A stretch of 64,000 nucleotides of DNA from Ferrimonas balearica (GCF_019802055.1 NZ_JAHVHW010000005.1:84346-148345), one strand, 5' to 3'. Shown: positions 53,649 to 62,708, numbered from the stretch's first letter. Program-made: numbers and translations. Notes: generated by a model not told the origin, from the letters alone.

Positions 53649-55397
53649 ATGTGCGATAAGTGCTCATGCGGCGGCCAGGACCGCCAAACCAAACGGAAAA
53701 CCCAGGTAGCGACCGCGATTGTGATCGCACTGGCCCTGACTCCGGTGATCTGGACCCTCGCTCAGGCGGCGCCGGGACAGGCTCCCCAGGTGACCCAAAG
53801 TGCCTCAGAACATGCGGCTCACACCCACGCTTGCCCGATGCATCCGGAAGAGACCGGTGTCGCGGGTGACCGTTGTCCCATCTGCAACATGTTCCTCACC
53901 GAGGTGGAGGGGGATGGTCACGCCGATCACGGCGCTGCGACCCACACCCACGCTTGCCCGATGCACCCGGAAGAGACCGGTGTCGAGGGTGATCGTTGTT
54001 CCATCTGCAATATGTTCCTGACCGAGGTGGAGGGAGGTGACCACGCCGATCACGGCGCTGCGACCCATACCCACGCTTGCCCGATGCACCCGGAAGAGAC
54101 CGGTGTCGAGGGGGATCGTTGTTCCATCTGCAATATGTTCCTCACCGAAATGGAGGAGGAAGAGCAGGCTGATCCTCACGCTGGGCATACCATGCAACTG
54201 GATCCTCTGCCGCCTGCTCCCGCGCTTGAACAGGCGATCAGCGGTGGTGAAGCCACCATCAAATACGTGTGCCCCATGCACCCGCAGATCGTCTCCGACG
54301 AACCCAGCACCTGCCCCATCTGTGGCATGAATCTGGAGAAGGTAGAGATGGGCGCGGCCAGCGAAGAGGTTGTGGTCGGCGTTTCCGGTGGCCTTCAGCA
54401 GGCGCTGGGCGTTCGAACCGAAACCGTCGAGCGCGGCAGCCTGTGGCGCTACGTCAAAACCCTGGGCACCGTGCAATACAACGAAGACGCCATCTCCCAT
54501 ATCCATACCCGGGTGTCCGGTTGGGTGGAGAAGCTGGCGGTGAATTCCGTGGGCCAGCAGGTGGAAAAGGGGCAGCTTCTGTATGAGCTCTACTCTCCAG
54601 ACCTGGTGAACGCTCAGGACGACTACCTGCAAGCCCTGGACTACCTGGGACAGGACCCGGCCCGGGGGAAAGAGTTGTTGCGAAAAGCCAAGCTGCGTCT
54701 GGAGCTGCTCGGCATCAGTGACAAGGTGATTCAGCGTCTTGAGAAGACCCGTCAGAGCCTCTATCGCGTGCCCTTCTACGCCCCCCACAGCGGCGTGGTC
54801 AGCACCATGGATATCCGTGACGGTATGTACATTGAGCCGGGTAAAACTCAGATCGAGCTGGTGGACCTGTCCACCGTCTGGGTCATCGCCGATGTATTTG
54901 AAAATGAACAGAGCTGGTTGGAAGTGGGGCGTCCGGCGGACGTGACCGCTGCGGCTCAGGGGCTGTTCGAAATTGAGGGTGAGATCGATTACATCTACCC
55001 GGAACTGGACCCGGTAACCCGCGCTTTGCAGGTACGGGTCAAACTGCCGAATCCGGAGAATCGTCCCGGTGGCCAGCTGCGCCCCGGCTCTCTGGTGGAT
55101 GTGGAACTGTATGGTGGCCCCCGTCGCGGCCTGCTGACTGTGCCTACTGAAGCGCTGATTTTGACCGGCCGGGAGAACCGGGTGGTGGTTCAGCGTGCTG
55201 ACAACAGCTTCGCTTCCGTTCCGGTTCGTCTTGGCATGATGAGTCAGGGCAAGGCTGAAGTTCTGGAAGGCTTGAATGAGGGCGACAAGGTGGTGGTGTC
55301 CGGCCAGTTCCTGATCGACTCCGAAGCCAGCATTCAGGGCAGCCTGCGTCGCATGAGCCAGCCGCCGGCTGACGCCCACAGCGGCCACCAGCACTAA
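53649..55397 (+). CDS. cusB: CusB-like adaptor with four heavy-metal-binding domains
   Basis: This 582-residue adaptor is longer than the usual CusB of about 400. After MCDKCSCGG and one membrane segment (about 20-40) come three near-identical domains at about 60-86, 101-127 and 142-168 (CPMHPEETGV, CxICNM), then a diverged one at about 207-232 (YVCPMHPQIV, CPICGM). The membrane-fusion core follows: VSGWVEKLAVNSVGQQVEKG, GMYIEPGKTQIELV, RPGSLVDVELYGG. It feeds Cu(I)/Ag(I) to CusA encoded next. Cys-rich N-terminus may sit in the cytoplasm. Confidence 0.9.
   Translation: MCDKCSCGGQDRQTKRKTQVATAIVIALALTPVIWTLAQAAPGQAPQVTQSASEHAAHTHACPMHPEETGVAGDRCPICNMFLTEVEGDGHADHGAATHTHACPMHPEETGVEGDRCSICNMFLTEVEGGDHADHGAATHTHACPMHPEETGVEGDRCSICNMFLTEMEEEEQADPHAGHTMQLDPLPPAPALEQAISGGEATIKYVCPMHPQIVSDEPSTCPICGMNLEKVEMGAASEEVVVGVSGGLQQALGVRTETVERGSLWRYVKTLGTVQYNEDAISHIHTRVSGWVEKLAVNSVGQQVEKGQLLYELYSPDLVNAQDDYLQALDYLGQDPARGKELLRKAKLRLELLGISDKVIQRLEKTRQSLYRVPFYAPHSGVVSTMDIRDGMYIEPGKTQIELVDLSTVWVIADVFENEQSWLEVGRPADVTAAAQGLFEIEGEIDYIYPELDPVTRALQVRVKLPNPENRPGGQLRPGSLVDVELYGGPRRGLLTVPTEALILTGRENRVVVQRADNSFASVPVRLGMMSQGKAEVLEGLNEGDKVVVSGQFLIDSEASIQGSLRRMSQPPADAHSGHQH
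53823..54152 (+). repeat. 123-bp tandem repeat inside cusB, three copies
   Basis: Units start at 53823, 53946 and 54069 and encode the first three metal-binding domains plus a spacer of DHGAATHTH type. Copies 2 and 3 differ by few bases, suggesting recent expansion. The final copy is followed by a different acidic linker. Confidence 0.9.
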
Positions 55398-55409
55398 TAG
55401 GAGGCGACG

Positions 55410-58400
55410 ATGTTAGAGAAAATCATCAGCGCCTCTCTGCGTCAGCGGACGATGGTGCTGGTTATCACCGCAGTGTTGGCCATCTATGGCTGGCAGGCGA
55501 TGCGGACCACACCGCTGGACGCGCTGCCAGACCTGTCTGATGTGCAGGTGATCATCAAGACCGCCTACCCGGGGCAGGCGCCTCAGTTGGTGGAGGATCA
55601 GATCACCTATCCGCTCTCTACCGCCATGCTGGCGGTGCCCGGAGCGCAGACAGTGCGCGGTTTCTCCATGTTTGGGGACAGCTTCGTTTACGTCATCTTC
55701 GAAGATGGCACCGACATCTACTGGGCCCGCTCGCGGGTGCTGGAGTACCTGTCCCAGATCCAGGGGCAACTGCCCCCGGGTGTGACGCCCTCTCTGGGGC
55801 CGGATGCGTCCGGTGTAGGCTGGGTGTTCCAATATGCGCTGGTGGATCGCACCGGCCACCAGGACCTGGCCCAACTGCGCTCGTTGCAGGATTGGTTTAT
55901 CAAGCTGGAACTGCAGAGTGTCGCTGGCGTCTCCGAAGTGGCCACCGTCGGCGGCATGGAGAAGGCATATCAGATCGTGGTGGATCCCCACAAGCTGGCG
56001 CTCTACCAACTTGACCTGATGGCGGTGAAGCAGGCCCTCGACAACGCCAACGCCTCAGTGGGCGGCTCGGTGATCGAGATGGCTGAGGCGGAGTACATGA
56101 TCACCGCTTCCGGCTACCGTCAGACCCTCAAGGACTTTGAGGAGATCCCTCTGGGCATCGTGTCTGAGTCCGGTACGCCGGTGCTGATGAAGGACGTGGC
56201 CCAACTGCGCACCGGTCCTGCGGCCCGTCGTGGCATCGCGGAACTGGATGGTCAGGGCGAAGTGGTGGGTGGCATCGTGGTGATGCGCTATGGCGAGAAC
56301 GCCCTGGCCACCATCGACAACGTCAAAGCCAAGCTCAAAGAGATCGAATCCGGTCTGCCTGAAGGGGTGGAGTTGGTCATCACTTATGACCGTTCCCAGC
56401 TGATTCTCAACGCCGTGGACAACCTCAAGAACAAGGTGATTGAGGAGATGGTGGTGGTGGCGTTGGTGTGTCTGGTGTTCCTGCTGCATGCCCGCTCCAC
56501 GCTGGTGGCGGTGATCACTCTGCCGCTCTCTATTCTGGCCAGCTTTATTGTGATGGGCTGGATGGGGGTGAATGCCAACATCATGAGTCTCGGTGGCATC
56601 GCCATCGCCATTGGGGCGGTGGTGGACGCGGCCATTGTGATGGTGGAGAACGCCCACAAACACCTGGAGCACTACCGGGAGGAGCATGGCAAGGCCCCGG
56701 AAGGGGATGCCCACTGGCAGTTGATCAAGGAAGCGGCGGTGGAAGTCGGCCCGGCGCTGTTCTTCAGTCTGCTGATCATCACCCTGAGCTTTATTCCGGT
56801 GTTCGCGTTGGAGGCTCAGGAGGGGCGTTTGTTCCACCCGTTGGCCTACACCAAGACCTTTGCCATGGCGGCCTCGGCCATTCTGGCGATCACCCTGATC
56901 CCGGTTTTGATGGGCTACTTTGTGCGGGGCAAGATCCCGGATGAGAAGAAGAATCCCATCAGCCGCTTCCTGATCGCACTCTATCAGCCGGTGCTGACGC
57001 TGGTGCTGCGTTTTCCCAAGGTCACTCTGATGCTCGCCGTGGTGGCTCTGGCCAGTGCCTACTACCCGATGAGCAAGATGGGCTCCGAGTTTATGCCGGA
57101 GCTGGAGGAGGGAGACCTGCTCTACATGCCCACCACACTGCCGGGTGTGAGTGCCGGTAAGGCGGGGGAGATCCTGCAGCAGACCGACCGTCTGATTAAG
57201 ACCATTCCGGAAGTTGAGCGGGTGTTTGGCAAAGTGGGCCGGGCGGATACCGCGACCGATCCTGCGCCGCTGACCATGCTGGAAACCACCATCATGCTCA
57301 AACCTCAGTCCGAGTGGCGGGAGGGGCAGACGCTGGAAGGGATCATCGCGGACCTGCAGCGCACTGTGAAAGTACCGGGGATCACCAATGCCTGGGTTCA
57401 GCCGATCAAAACCCGTATCGACATGCTGTCCACCGGTGTGCGAACGCCGGTCGGGGTGAAGATCTCCGGCGCCGATGTCGAAGAGCTGCAGCGTATTGGT
57501 GCCGAAGTGGAAGCGATTCTGGCCCCCCTGCCGGGCACCACCTCCGCTTTTGCCCAACGTACTGGCGGCGGCCGCTACCTGGATATTGATCCCAAGCTGA
57601 CGGTGGCGGCCCGTTACGGCATGACCCTGAAAGACGTGCAGGACGTGGTTCAGATGGCGATTGGCGGCATGACCGTGGGCGAATCCATCCAGGGTCAGGA
57701 GCGTTACCCTATCAACATCCGCTACCCCCGTGAGTTGCGTGACGACATCGAGAAGCTGCGTAACCTTCCGGTGCTGACCAAAACCGGCAAGTATGTCCCG
57801 CTGCAAACCCTGGCGGACCTCTCCATCCGGGATGGCGCCCCCATGCTGGCGAGTGAAAATGGCCGTCTGATCTCCTGGGTATTTGTGGATATCGACAGCA
57901 GCGCCATCTCCATCGGTGAGTACATCACTCAGGCTCGTGAAGCGATGAATCAGCAGTTGCAACTGCCGCCTCGCTACTCCGTCAGCTTTGCCGGGCAGTA
58001 CGAGTACATGCAGCGGGTGGAAGCCAAGATGGAGATGGTGATCCCCATGATGCTGGCGGTGATTTTCCTGCTGCTGATGATGACCTTTGGCTCTGTGGTT
58101 CAGGCCAGCATCATCATGCTGAGCCTGCCCTTTGCTCTGGTGGGGTCCGCCTGGCTGCTGTTTGGCCTGGGGTTCAATCTCTCCGTGGCAGTCGCGGTGG
58201 GGATGATCGCCCTGGCGGGTGTGGCGGCGGAGTTTGGTGTGGTGATGCAGGTTTACCTGAACAACACCATCAAAGCCCATGAGAAGAAAGGGTTGATGCG
58301 CCATGAGCAGGATCTGAAAGACGCCCTGATCGAAGGGGCGGTAATGCGGATCCGACCCAAGGCGATGACCGTGGCCACCATCTTCTTTGGTCTGCTGCCG

Positions 58401-58556
58401 ATCATGTGGGGCAGCGGCACCGGGAACGAGGTGATGCAGAAGATCGCTGCGCCCATGGTGGGCGGCATGGTGACCGCCCCGCTGCTGTCGCTGTTTGTTA
58501 TCCCGGCCATCTACCTGTTGATCTACCGTCGGGGACTGGCTAAAGCCGATGCCTGA
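55410..58556 (+). CDS. cusA: Cu(I)/Ag(I) RND efflux pump CusA
   Basis: This 1048-residue inner-membrane pump has the TM4 motif AIGAVVDAAIVMVEN of the copper/silver HME4 class. The N-terminus has TTPLDALPDLSDVQVIIKTA. Met-rich stretches in the porter domain (AMLAVPGAQTVRGFSMFGDS, RVEAKMEMVIPMMLA) fit a Met relay. It starts 12 bases after the adaptor. No outer-membrane factor is in this operon, so CusAB must use another TolC-type channel. Confidence 0.92.
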   Translation: MLEKIISASLRQRTMVLVITAVLAIYGWQAMRTTPLDALPDLSDVQVIIKTAYPGQAPQLVEDQITYPLSTAMLAVPGAQTVRGFSMFGDSFVYVIFEDGTDIYWARSRVLEYLSQIQGQLPPGVTPSLGPDASGVGWVFQYALVDRTGHQDLAQLRSLQDWFIKLELQSVAGVSEVATVGGMEKAYQIVVDPHKLALYQLDLMAVKQALDNANASVGGSVIEMAEAEYMITASGYRQTLKDFEEIPLGIVSESGTPVLMKDVAQLRTGPAARRGIAELDGQGEVVGGIVVMRYGENALATIDNVKAKLKEIESGLPEGVELVITYDRSQLILNAVDNLKNKVIEEMVVVALVCLVFLLHARSTLVAVITLPLSILASFIVMGWMGVNANIMSLGGIAIAIGAVVDAAIVMVENAHKHLEHYREEHGKAPEGDAHWQLIKEAAVEVGPALFFSLLIITLSFIPVFALEAQEGRLFHPLAYTKTFAMAASAILAITLIPVLMGYFVRGKIPDEKKNPISRFLIALYQPVLTLVLRFPKVTLMLAVVALASAYYPMSKMGSEFMPELEEGDLLYMPTTLPGVSAGKAGEILQQTDRLIKTIPEVERVFGKVGRADTATDPAPLTMLETTIMLKPQSEWREGQTLEGIIADLQRTVKVPGITNAWVQPIKTRIDMLSTGVRTPVGVKISGADVEELQRIGAEVEAILAPLPGTTSAFAQRTGGGRYLDIDPKLTVAARYGMTLKDVQDVVQMAIGGMTVGESIQGQERYPINIRYPRELRDDIEKLRNLPVLTKTGKYVPLQTLADLSIRDGAPMLASENGRLISWVFVDIDSSAISIGEYITQAREAMNQQLQLPPRYSVSFAGQYEYMQRVEAKMEMVIPMMLAVIFLLLMMTFGSVVQASIIMLSLPFALVGSAWLLFGLGFNLSVAVAVGMIALAGVAAEFGVVMQVYLNNTIKAHEKKGLMRHEQDLKDALIEGAVMRIRPKAMTVATIFFGLLPIMWGSGTGNEVMQKIAAPMVGGMVTAPLLSLFVIPAIYLLIYRRGLAKADA

Positions 58557-58684
58557 ATGACGGAGTCGGGCTTGTCCCGACCCGCCTGAGTGAGTTTGCT
58601 GGTGCAGATTTGAGGCTGCCTAACCCCGCAGATCTGCGCCAGCCTGGCGGCATCTTGCCGCCACCCTTTGTGGAGGAGTATGCG

Positions 58685-59107
58685 ATGAAAATCGGACAGG
58701 TCGCTCGAGAAACCGGCTTGAGCGTTAAAGCGATTCGCTACTACCACGACATCGGTCTGGTGGTGGCTCAGAGAGGCGACAACGGCTATCGCGCCTATTC
58801 CGCGGCACAGCTGGAGCAACTGCGCTTTGTTGCACGCAGTAAAGCGTTGGGCTTCAGCCTGGAGCAGTGCGCAGAGCTGCTCTCTCTGCAAAGCCGCTCA
58901 GACCGTACTGCCGCCCAGGTGAAAGCCCTGGCGATGGACCAGCTCTCCCTGGTGCGGGAGAAAATTGCGCAACTGCAGGCACTGGAAGCCCGCCTGAATG
59001 GACTGGTGAGCCAATGCCACGGAGGCAATACACCGGAATGCCCGATCCTGGACTCCCTTTGTGGTGACCTCGATAAGACGGCCAAAGCCCCCTGTTGTAA
59101 GGAGTAA
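58685..59107 (+). CDS. cueR: CueR-type MerR regulator
   Basis: This 140-residue activator has the MerR N-terminus MKIGQVARETGLSVKAIRYY and a dimerisation helix. The copper-sensing loop has C-x7-C: QCHGGNTPECPILDSL, the same spacing as the two Cys of E. coli CueR. A further CC (KAPCCKE) ends the protein. ATG 58685 gives the family start. It should sense Cu(I) and switch on the block. The gap before it has two hairpins (58563-58580 region) but no clear MerR operator. It runs 3 bases into cueP. Confidence 0.9.
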   Translation: MKIGQVARETGLSVKAIRYYHDIGLVVAQRGDNGYRAYSAAQLEQLRFVARSKALGFSLEQCAELLSLQSRSDRTAAQVKALAMDQLSLVREKIAQLQALEARLNGLVSQCHGGNTPECPILDSLCGDLDKTAKAPCCKE

Positions 59108-59110
59108 CTG

Positions 59111-59716
59111 ATGAAAAAACTGACGCTGACAGCCCTACTGGTTCTTGGGCTGAGCGCCTGTGGACAAAGCGAAACCGCCAAGCAAGCCGAAGCGTTCTCC
59201 GCGCTCGACCACAAGGCGGCGGTGCTGCAGGGACACCAGTGGTACAAGAACGATGATGGGATTGTGGTGCGTGTCCACCCCGACCGGGTGAATGCCATCT
59301 TCTCGGACGGCACTGAAGCTGCTGTTGCGATCCCGCAAGGCGAGTTCTACCTCTCTATCGCCCCCTGGGCGACCTTCACCCACCCATGTGGCAATCATGT
59401 GCCCACCGGCTGCACCGGGGAGTTGATTGACCAGCCGATGCACGTCAGTGCCGTAGATATGGAGAGTGGTGAGGAGGTCATCAATAAGATGATCACCACT
59501 CAGCACGATGGTTTTATCGATTTCTGGGTACCGGCTCAGCGCCAGCTGGCCTTCACCTTCCACTACGATCATCCGAAGTACGGCATGCTGGAAGCGAAAG
59601 AGGTGCTGCCCACCTTCGAGGACAGTCGCACCTGCATCACCACTATGCAGCTGAAACCGATGGATGGGGGCGCGATTAAAGCGGCCGGCAGCGGCGGTCA
59701 CGCCGCCCATCACTAA
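59111..59716 (+). CDS. cueP: CueP-family periplasmic copper-binding protein
   Basis: This 201-residue lipoprotein-type protein has the signal VLGLSACGQS with a lipobox cysteine, then the family motifs FTHPCGNHVPTGCTGEL and SRTCITTMQLKP. CueP stores periplasmic copper in Salmonella and feeds Cu to other proteins. It follows the regulator gene by 3 bases, so both are transcribed together. A terminator follows. Confidence 0.87.
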   Translation: MKKLTLTALLVLGLSACGQSETAKQAEAFSALDHKAAVLQGHQWYKNDDGIVVRVHPDRVNAIFSDGTEAAVAIPQGEFYLSIAPWATFTHPCGNHVPTGCTGELIDQPMHVSAVDMESGEEVINKMITTQHDGFIDFWVPAQRQLAFTFHYDHPKYGMLEAKEVLPTFEDSRTCITTMQLKPMDGGAIKAAGSGGHAAHH

Positions 59717-59722
59717 AGGAAA

Positions 59723-59746
59723 AAACGGGGCCATCTGGCCCCGTTT
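59723..59746 (+). terminator. Terminator after cueP
   Basis: An 11-base stem (59723-59733 and 59736-59746) with a 2-base loop and T run (interrupted) lies 7 bases after the stop. Confidence 0.8.
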
Positions 59747-59821
59747 CTTTTGGACAGCGGATAAGGGTTCAGGCAGGGGATGTGGGCAAATCTGCAAATA
59801 ATATTGATTATTGGTGACCGG

Positions 59822-59835
59822 TTGATCCGGATCAA
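59822..59835. promoter_or_regulatory. FNR/Anr box, class II promoter
   Basis: The 14 bases match the FNR consensus (TTGAT-N4-ATCAA) perfectly. A -10-like TACAGT at 59857-59862 follows, and a start near 59870 would put the box at -41.5, the class II position. The gene at 59901 is 65 bases downstream. Activation under low oxygen is expected. Confidence 0.75.
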
Positions 59836-59900
59836 AGTAGCCACTGGGTAGGCTTCTACAGTCAGTAGGATAAGCAGTAGTCGTTTATGGGGGATTAGGA

Positions 59901-60869
59901 ATGAAACGCGTAGTTTGGATTATGGCGGCACTGCTGGTGGGATGCGGCGGTGGGGATGGTGATTCGGCAACACCGCAGCCGGGGCCGGCTGAGGGACTCT
60001 CAATAGGATTGTCTGATGCACCCGCTGACGGGGTATCGCATCTGGTTTTGCAGATGCACAGTCTGGAGCTGACCCCTGGGGGACACATGGGTGGTGGACA
60101 TCATGGTGGGGGCGATCCCATCGTGCTGGATATGAGCCACCATCGGGTCGACATGCTTGCCTATCAGGGTGACGATGCTTATCAGTTGCTGCATCAGCAT
60201 CAACTTGGGCCGGGCCGCTACCAGCTTCGGCTGCACTGGACACCGGGCAGTGGTGATCACGGTTCCTATGTGGATGATGGCCAAGGGCGGCATCCGCTTC
60301 ATGGAGAACAGCCTTATTTCGATCTGGGTGAAGTGACCGTTCGTGAGGGTGAGCATCAAAACTTCACACTGGAGATGGACCTGCGTCAGGGCTTGCACCA
60401 CAACGGTGAATACTATGAGCTGGCGCATCATGGCATGCGCTGGGTGGATAACGACACTATGGGTCACCTCAAGGGCACCGTGGACGCCAGCTGGATAGCC
60501 GATTGCGAGGCGGACAACGCGTCGTTGGCCGGGCCAGACAGCCAGTTTATTCATGTCGCTTATCTGTATCCGGATGGCACCACTCTTGAGCAGATGGATG
60601 ATATCGCACCAGAAGCCGCTGACGGTCTGGTGGCACCACTGGCCACCAGTTGGGTGCATCAGGACCACAATGGGGATTGGGTGTTTGGGATCGGCTTCCT
60701 GCCCGCTGGCAGCTACCAAGTGGGCTACACCTGCCTGGGACACCTGGATCAACCGGATACCAATGAAGCCGCTGAAAGCGACTTTGCCCTCTACCGCGAC
60801 GGTGGTGTTGTCACCATCGAGAGTGGTGAGGGTGGTGGACATCACAACACACACCGATGCGGTGGGTAG
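59901..60869 (+). CDS. His-rich DUF4382-like lipoprotein
   Basis: This 322-residue protein has a lipobox signal (MKRVVWIMAALLVGCGGGDG). The first half resembles the DUF4382 domain (GLSIGLSDAPADGVSHLVLQ, GPGRYQLRLHWTPG). His is very frequent, for example GGHMGGGHHGGG and HQHQLGPGRYQ, which suggests metal binding. The second half (GHLKGTVDASWIADCEADN) is a second beta domain with a Cys pair. It follows a perfect FNR box and a class II promoter layout. The product's role in anoxic metal handling is inference. Confidence 0.75.
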   Translation: MKRVVWIMAALLVGCGGGDGDSATPQPGPAEGLSIGLSDAPADGVSHLVLQMHSLELTPGGHMGGGHHGGGDPIVLDMSHHRVDMLAYQGDDAYQLLHQHQLGPGRYQLRLHWTPGSGDHGSYVDDGQGRHPLHGEQPYFDLGEVTVREGEHQNFTLEMDLRQGLHHNGEYYELAHHGMRWVDNDTMGHLKGTVDASWIADCEADNASLAGPDSQFIHVAYLYPDGTTLEQMDDIAPEAADGLVAPLATSWVHQDHNGDWVFGIGFLPAGSYQVGYTCLGHLDQPDTNEAAESDFALYRDGGVVTIESGEGGGHHNTHRCGG

Positions 60870-60891
60870 CACAGTCTCACGATGTACCTCT

Positions 60892-60915
60892 GCGGGCCTT
60901 AGGGCCCGCTTTTTT
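60892..60915. terminator. Terminator between the DUF4382 and PepSY-ferredoxin genes
   Basis: A 7-base GC stem (60892-60898 and 60903-60909) with a 4-base loop is followed by T6. It serves the plus-strand gene; the gene on the other strand ends 35 bases on. Confidence 0.85.
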
Positions 60916-60949
60916 ATTGGCCTTTACCTAAGCACTGGAGTTTGGGTGC

Positions 60950-61900
60950 CTATTGACCAAACTGCTGACAAGCCAGACGCCAGCCCTGCTCGAGGTGACG
61001 GGGACTGAGAAAACGCTGCTCGGCGGCGGAGATGGGCGAGCCCGGCTCCAGACGGATCCGGCATCGCCCGCAACTGCCACCGCCGCCGCACTCTGAACGA
61101 ACCGCAAGGCCTTCCCGCTGCATCCCTTCCAACACGGACTGACGTGGAGCCAGACGCAACTGGTGGGCCCCACCGGGTGTGTGTAGGACCACTCGCCGCG
61201 CGTGCCAATGCCTGAGGTTGCTCCCGAGTCGGCGAAGTAACAGCGTCAGTCCGCTTAGGGAGAGCGCCAGACTTAACAGGGCAAAGAGCCACATCAGCGG
61301 GTGGTTGAAACCGCCCTGATTGGTGTAATCCATAAAGTGCAGCTTCAGCATCAGGGCCGCTTCCCGGCTGTGGCGGTTCTGGTGCGCCACCAGACGCCCA
61401 CTGCTGGCATCCACAAAGGCGACGGTCTCCAGATCATCCGCAAAAGCGACCCGCCAGACCGGATTCTCCTCTTTGGGCAGCTCGGCGCTGCGAGGGGGCA
61501 GGGCAGTGACCTCACTTATTGCGCCCGGGCCTCCGTAACTGGCACGGGCTATGGCGCTGGCCAGGTCTGGGTTGATCGCTACGACATCGCCACTGACCGC
61601 ATCGATGAGTGTCAGCGTTTGCGTTTGACGGGCATAAAGTTGGCGCTGATGCTCCAACTGGTAATAGGGGTGGCCCGCCCGATCAACCAGAGTCAGCCTG
61701 ACGACAGGCGCGTACTGCTCCAACAGGGGAGTCGGATCCACCAGTTGATCCAGGGACCACGCCGGTTCCGGCGCTCGTTGATGGTATTGATGGCCCCCGA
61801 TGCGTTGGTGATCCACCAGGTTGAAATAGATGCCGGTGCCAATCCAGATCAGCATCTGCAGGCCCACCGCCAGGGCGGCCCATTTATGCCAGCGCATCAT
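60950..61900 (-). CDS. PepSY membrane protein fused to a 2Fe-2S ferredoxin domain
   Basis: This 316-residue protein has an N-terminal membrane segment (WAALAVGLQMLIWIGTGIYF), periplasmic PepSY-like repeats (VWRVAFADDLETVAFVDASS), a second membrane segment (MWLFALLSLALSLSGLTLLL) and a C-terminal plant-type ferredoxin domain with Cys motif SECGGGGSCGRC and a last Cys in LACQQ. It could transfer electrons from cytoplasm to the periplasm. ATG 61900 overlaps the stop of the upstream gene (ATGA, GGAG site). A PepSY partner is encoded directly upstream. Confidence 0.82.
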   Translation of the reverse strand: MMRWHKWAALAVGLQMLIWIGTGIYFNLVDHQRIGGHQYHQRAPEPAWSLDQLVDPTPLLEQYAPVVRLTLVDRAGHPYYQLEHQRQLYARQTQTLTLIDAVSGDVVAINPDLASAIARASYGGPGAISEVTALPPRSAELPKEENPVWRVAFADDLETVAFVDASSGRLVAHQNRHSREAALMLKLHFMDYTNQGGFNHPLMWLFALLSLALSLSGLTLLLRRLGSNLRHWHARRVVLHTPGGAHQLRLAPRQSVLEGMQREGLAVRSECGGGGSCGRCRIRLEPGSPISAAEQRFLSPRHLEQGWRLACQQFGQ

Positions 61901-62598
61901 GACCGTCTCCTTAGCCGGAACCACAGCAACAAAGCACCACTGAGGGTGCCCGCCAGAGCCAGCCATGCGGCGGTGCGCAGCAGCAGATTGTTCAGGTCCT
62001 CACCGTCGTCGTAATCGAGAATGTGCAGATACCAGAGCTGATCGAACCAGCGCCAGTAGCGGTGACGTTTGGTGACCAGTTCGCCACTGGATTGCGAAAT
62101 ATAGAGGCTGGTTTGGCCCCAATCGTCGTAATCGAGGCGCCAGGCCGGAAGGAATCGGGGGCTCAGTTCGGAGGGGGCGGTGTCCGTCAGCAGGGTGACG
62201 GCTGAAAGTGTCCCACTGCCCTGGTAAGCCTGTTGGCCAATCCGTTTTGCCAGGGATTCCGAGACCGGCGGTAAGGGCTCTCCAGTTTGCGGATCCAACA
62301 ATCGCAGTTGGTCCTGATAAGTCAGGCGGATCACCGGCTGATCGGCAATCTGGGTCAGGCTGAAGTCCGTGGCGTCGGGATAGCGGGCACGGATCTCGCT
62401 GAACGGCACGGTGTAGGATTCCGCGGTCAAGGGACGTGCTGGAGGCGTGACCAGATGATCGCCATGGATAAAGTGGATGTTCATCAGCGCAAAGTAACTG
62501 CCACTGATGGCCCAAATCACCATCTGCAGGCCAACGACCCACATTAGCAGTCGGTGCCAGCGCCGTGTCTGGGTGATGGGCGATAGACTTCGTGTCAT
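61897..62598 (-). CDS. PepSY-associated membrane protein
   Basis: This 233-residue protein has an N-terminal membrane helix (RLLMWVVGLQMVIWAISGSY), PepSY-like segments (AESYTVPFSEIRARYPDATD, QTSLYISQSSGELVTKRH) and a C-terminal membrane helix (TAAWLALAGTLSGALLLWF). It is paired by a 4-base overlap with the PepSY-ferredoxin gene, so the two proteins probably act as a complex. Related PepSY membrane proteins occur in iron uptake and reduction, but the substrate is unknown. Confidence 0.78.
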   Translation of the reverse strand: MTRSLSPITQTRRWHRLLMWVVGLQMVIWAISGSYFALMNIHFIHGDHLVTPPARPLTAESYTVPFSEIRARYPDATDFSLTQIADQPVIRLTYQDQLRLLDPQTGEPLPPVSESLAKRIGQQAYQGSGTLSAVTLLTDTAPSELSPRFLPAWRLDYDDWGQTSLYISQSSGELVTKRHRYWRWFDQLWYLHILDYDDGEDLNNLLLRTAAWLALAGTLSGALLLWFRLRRRS

Positions 62599-62660
62599 CC
62601 CTTTGCATTCCTCCTGAATGGGATTCTGAGTGTATCGGTCGGTCCCGGCTCATACAAGGC

Positions 62661-62685
62661 AGGGCCCCGAGTGAATCGGGGCCCT
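62661..62685 (-). terminator. Hairpin after the DUF2057 gene
   Basis: A perfect 10-base GC-rich stem (62661-62670 and 62676-62685) lies 24 bases past the minus-strand stop. The following T-run is broken, so the terminator is moderate. Confidence 0.6.
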
Positions 62686-62708
62686 GAAGGCTTTACCGGT
62701 TGTCCGAC

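Noticed and set aside
53805..55394. A long minus-strand frame opposite cusB
   Set aside because: Antisense shadow with repeats caused by the metal-binding repeats of the real gene.
56055..58304. A 749-codon open frame on the minus strand opposite cusA
   Set aside because: It is antisense to a clear RND pump gene in high-GC DNA, has no family motif, and is full of His, Gln and Arg as such shadows are.
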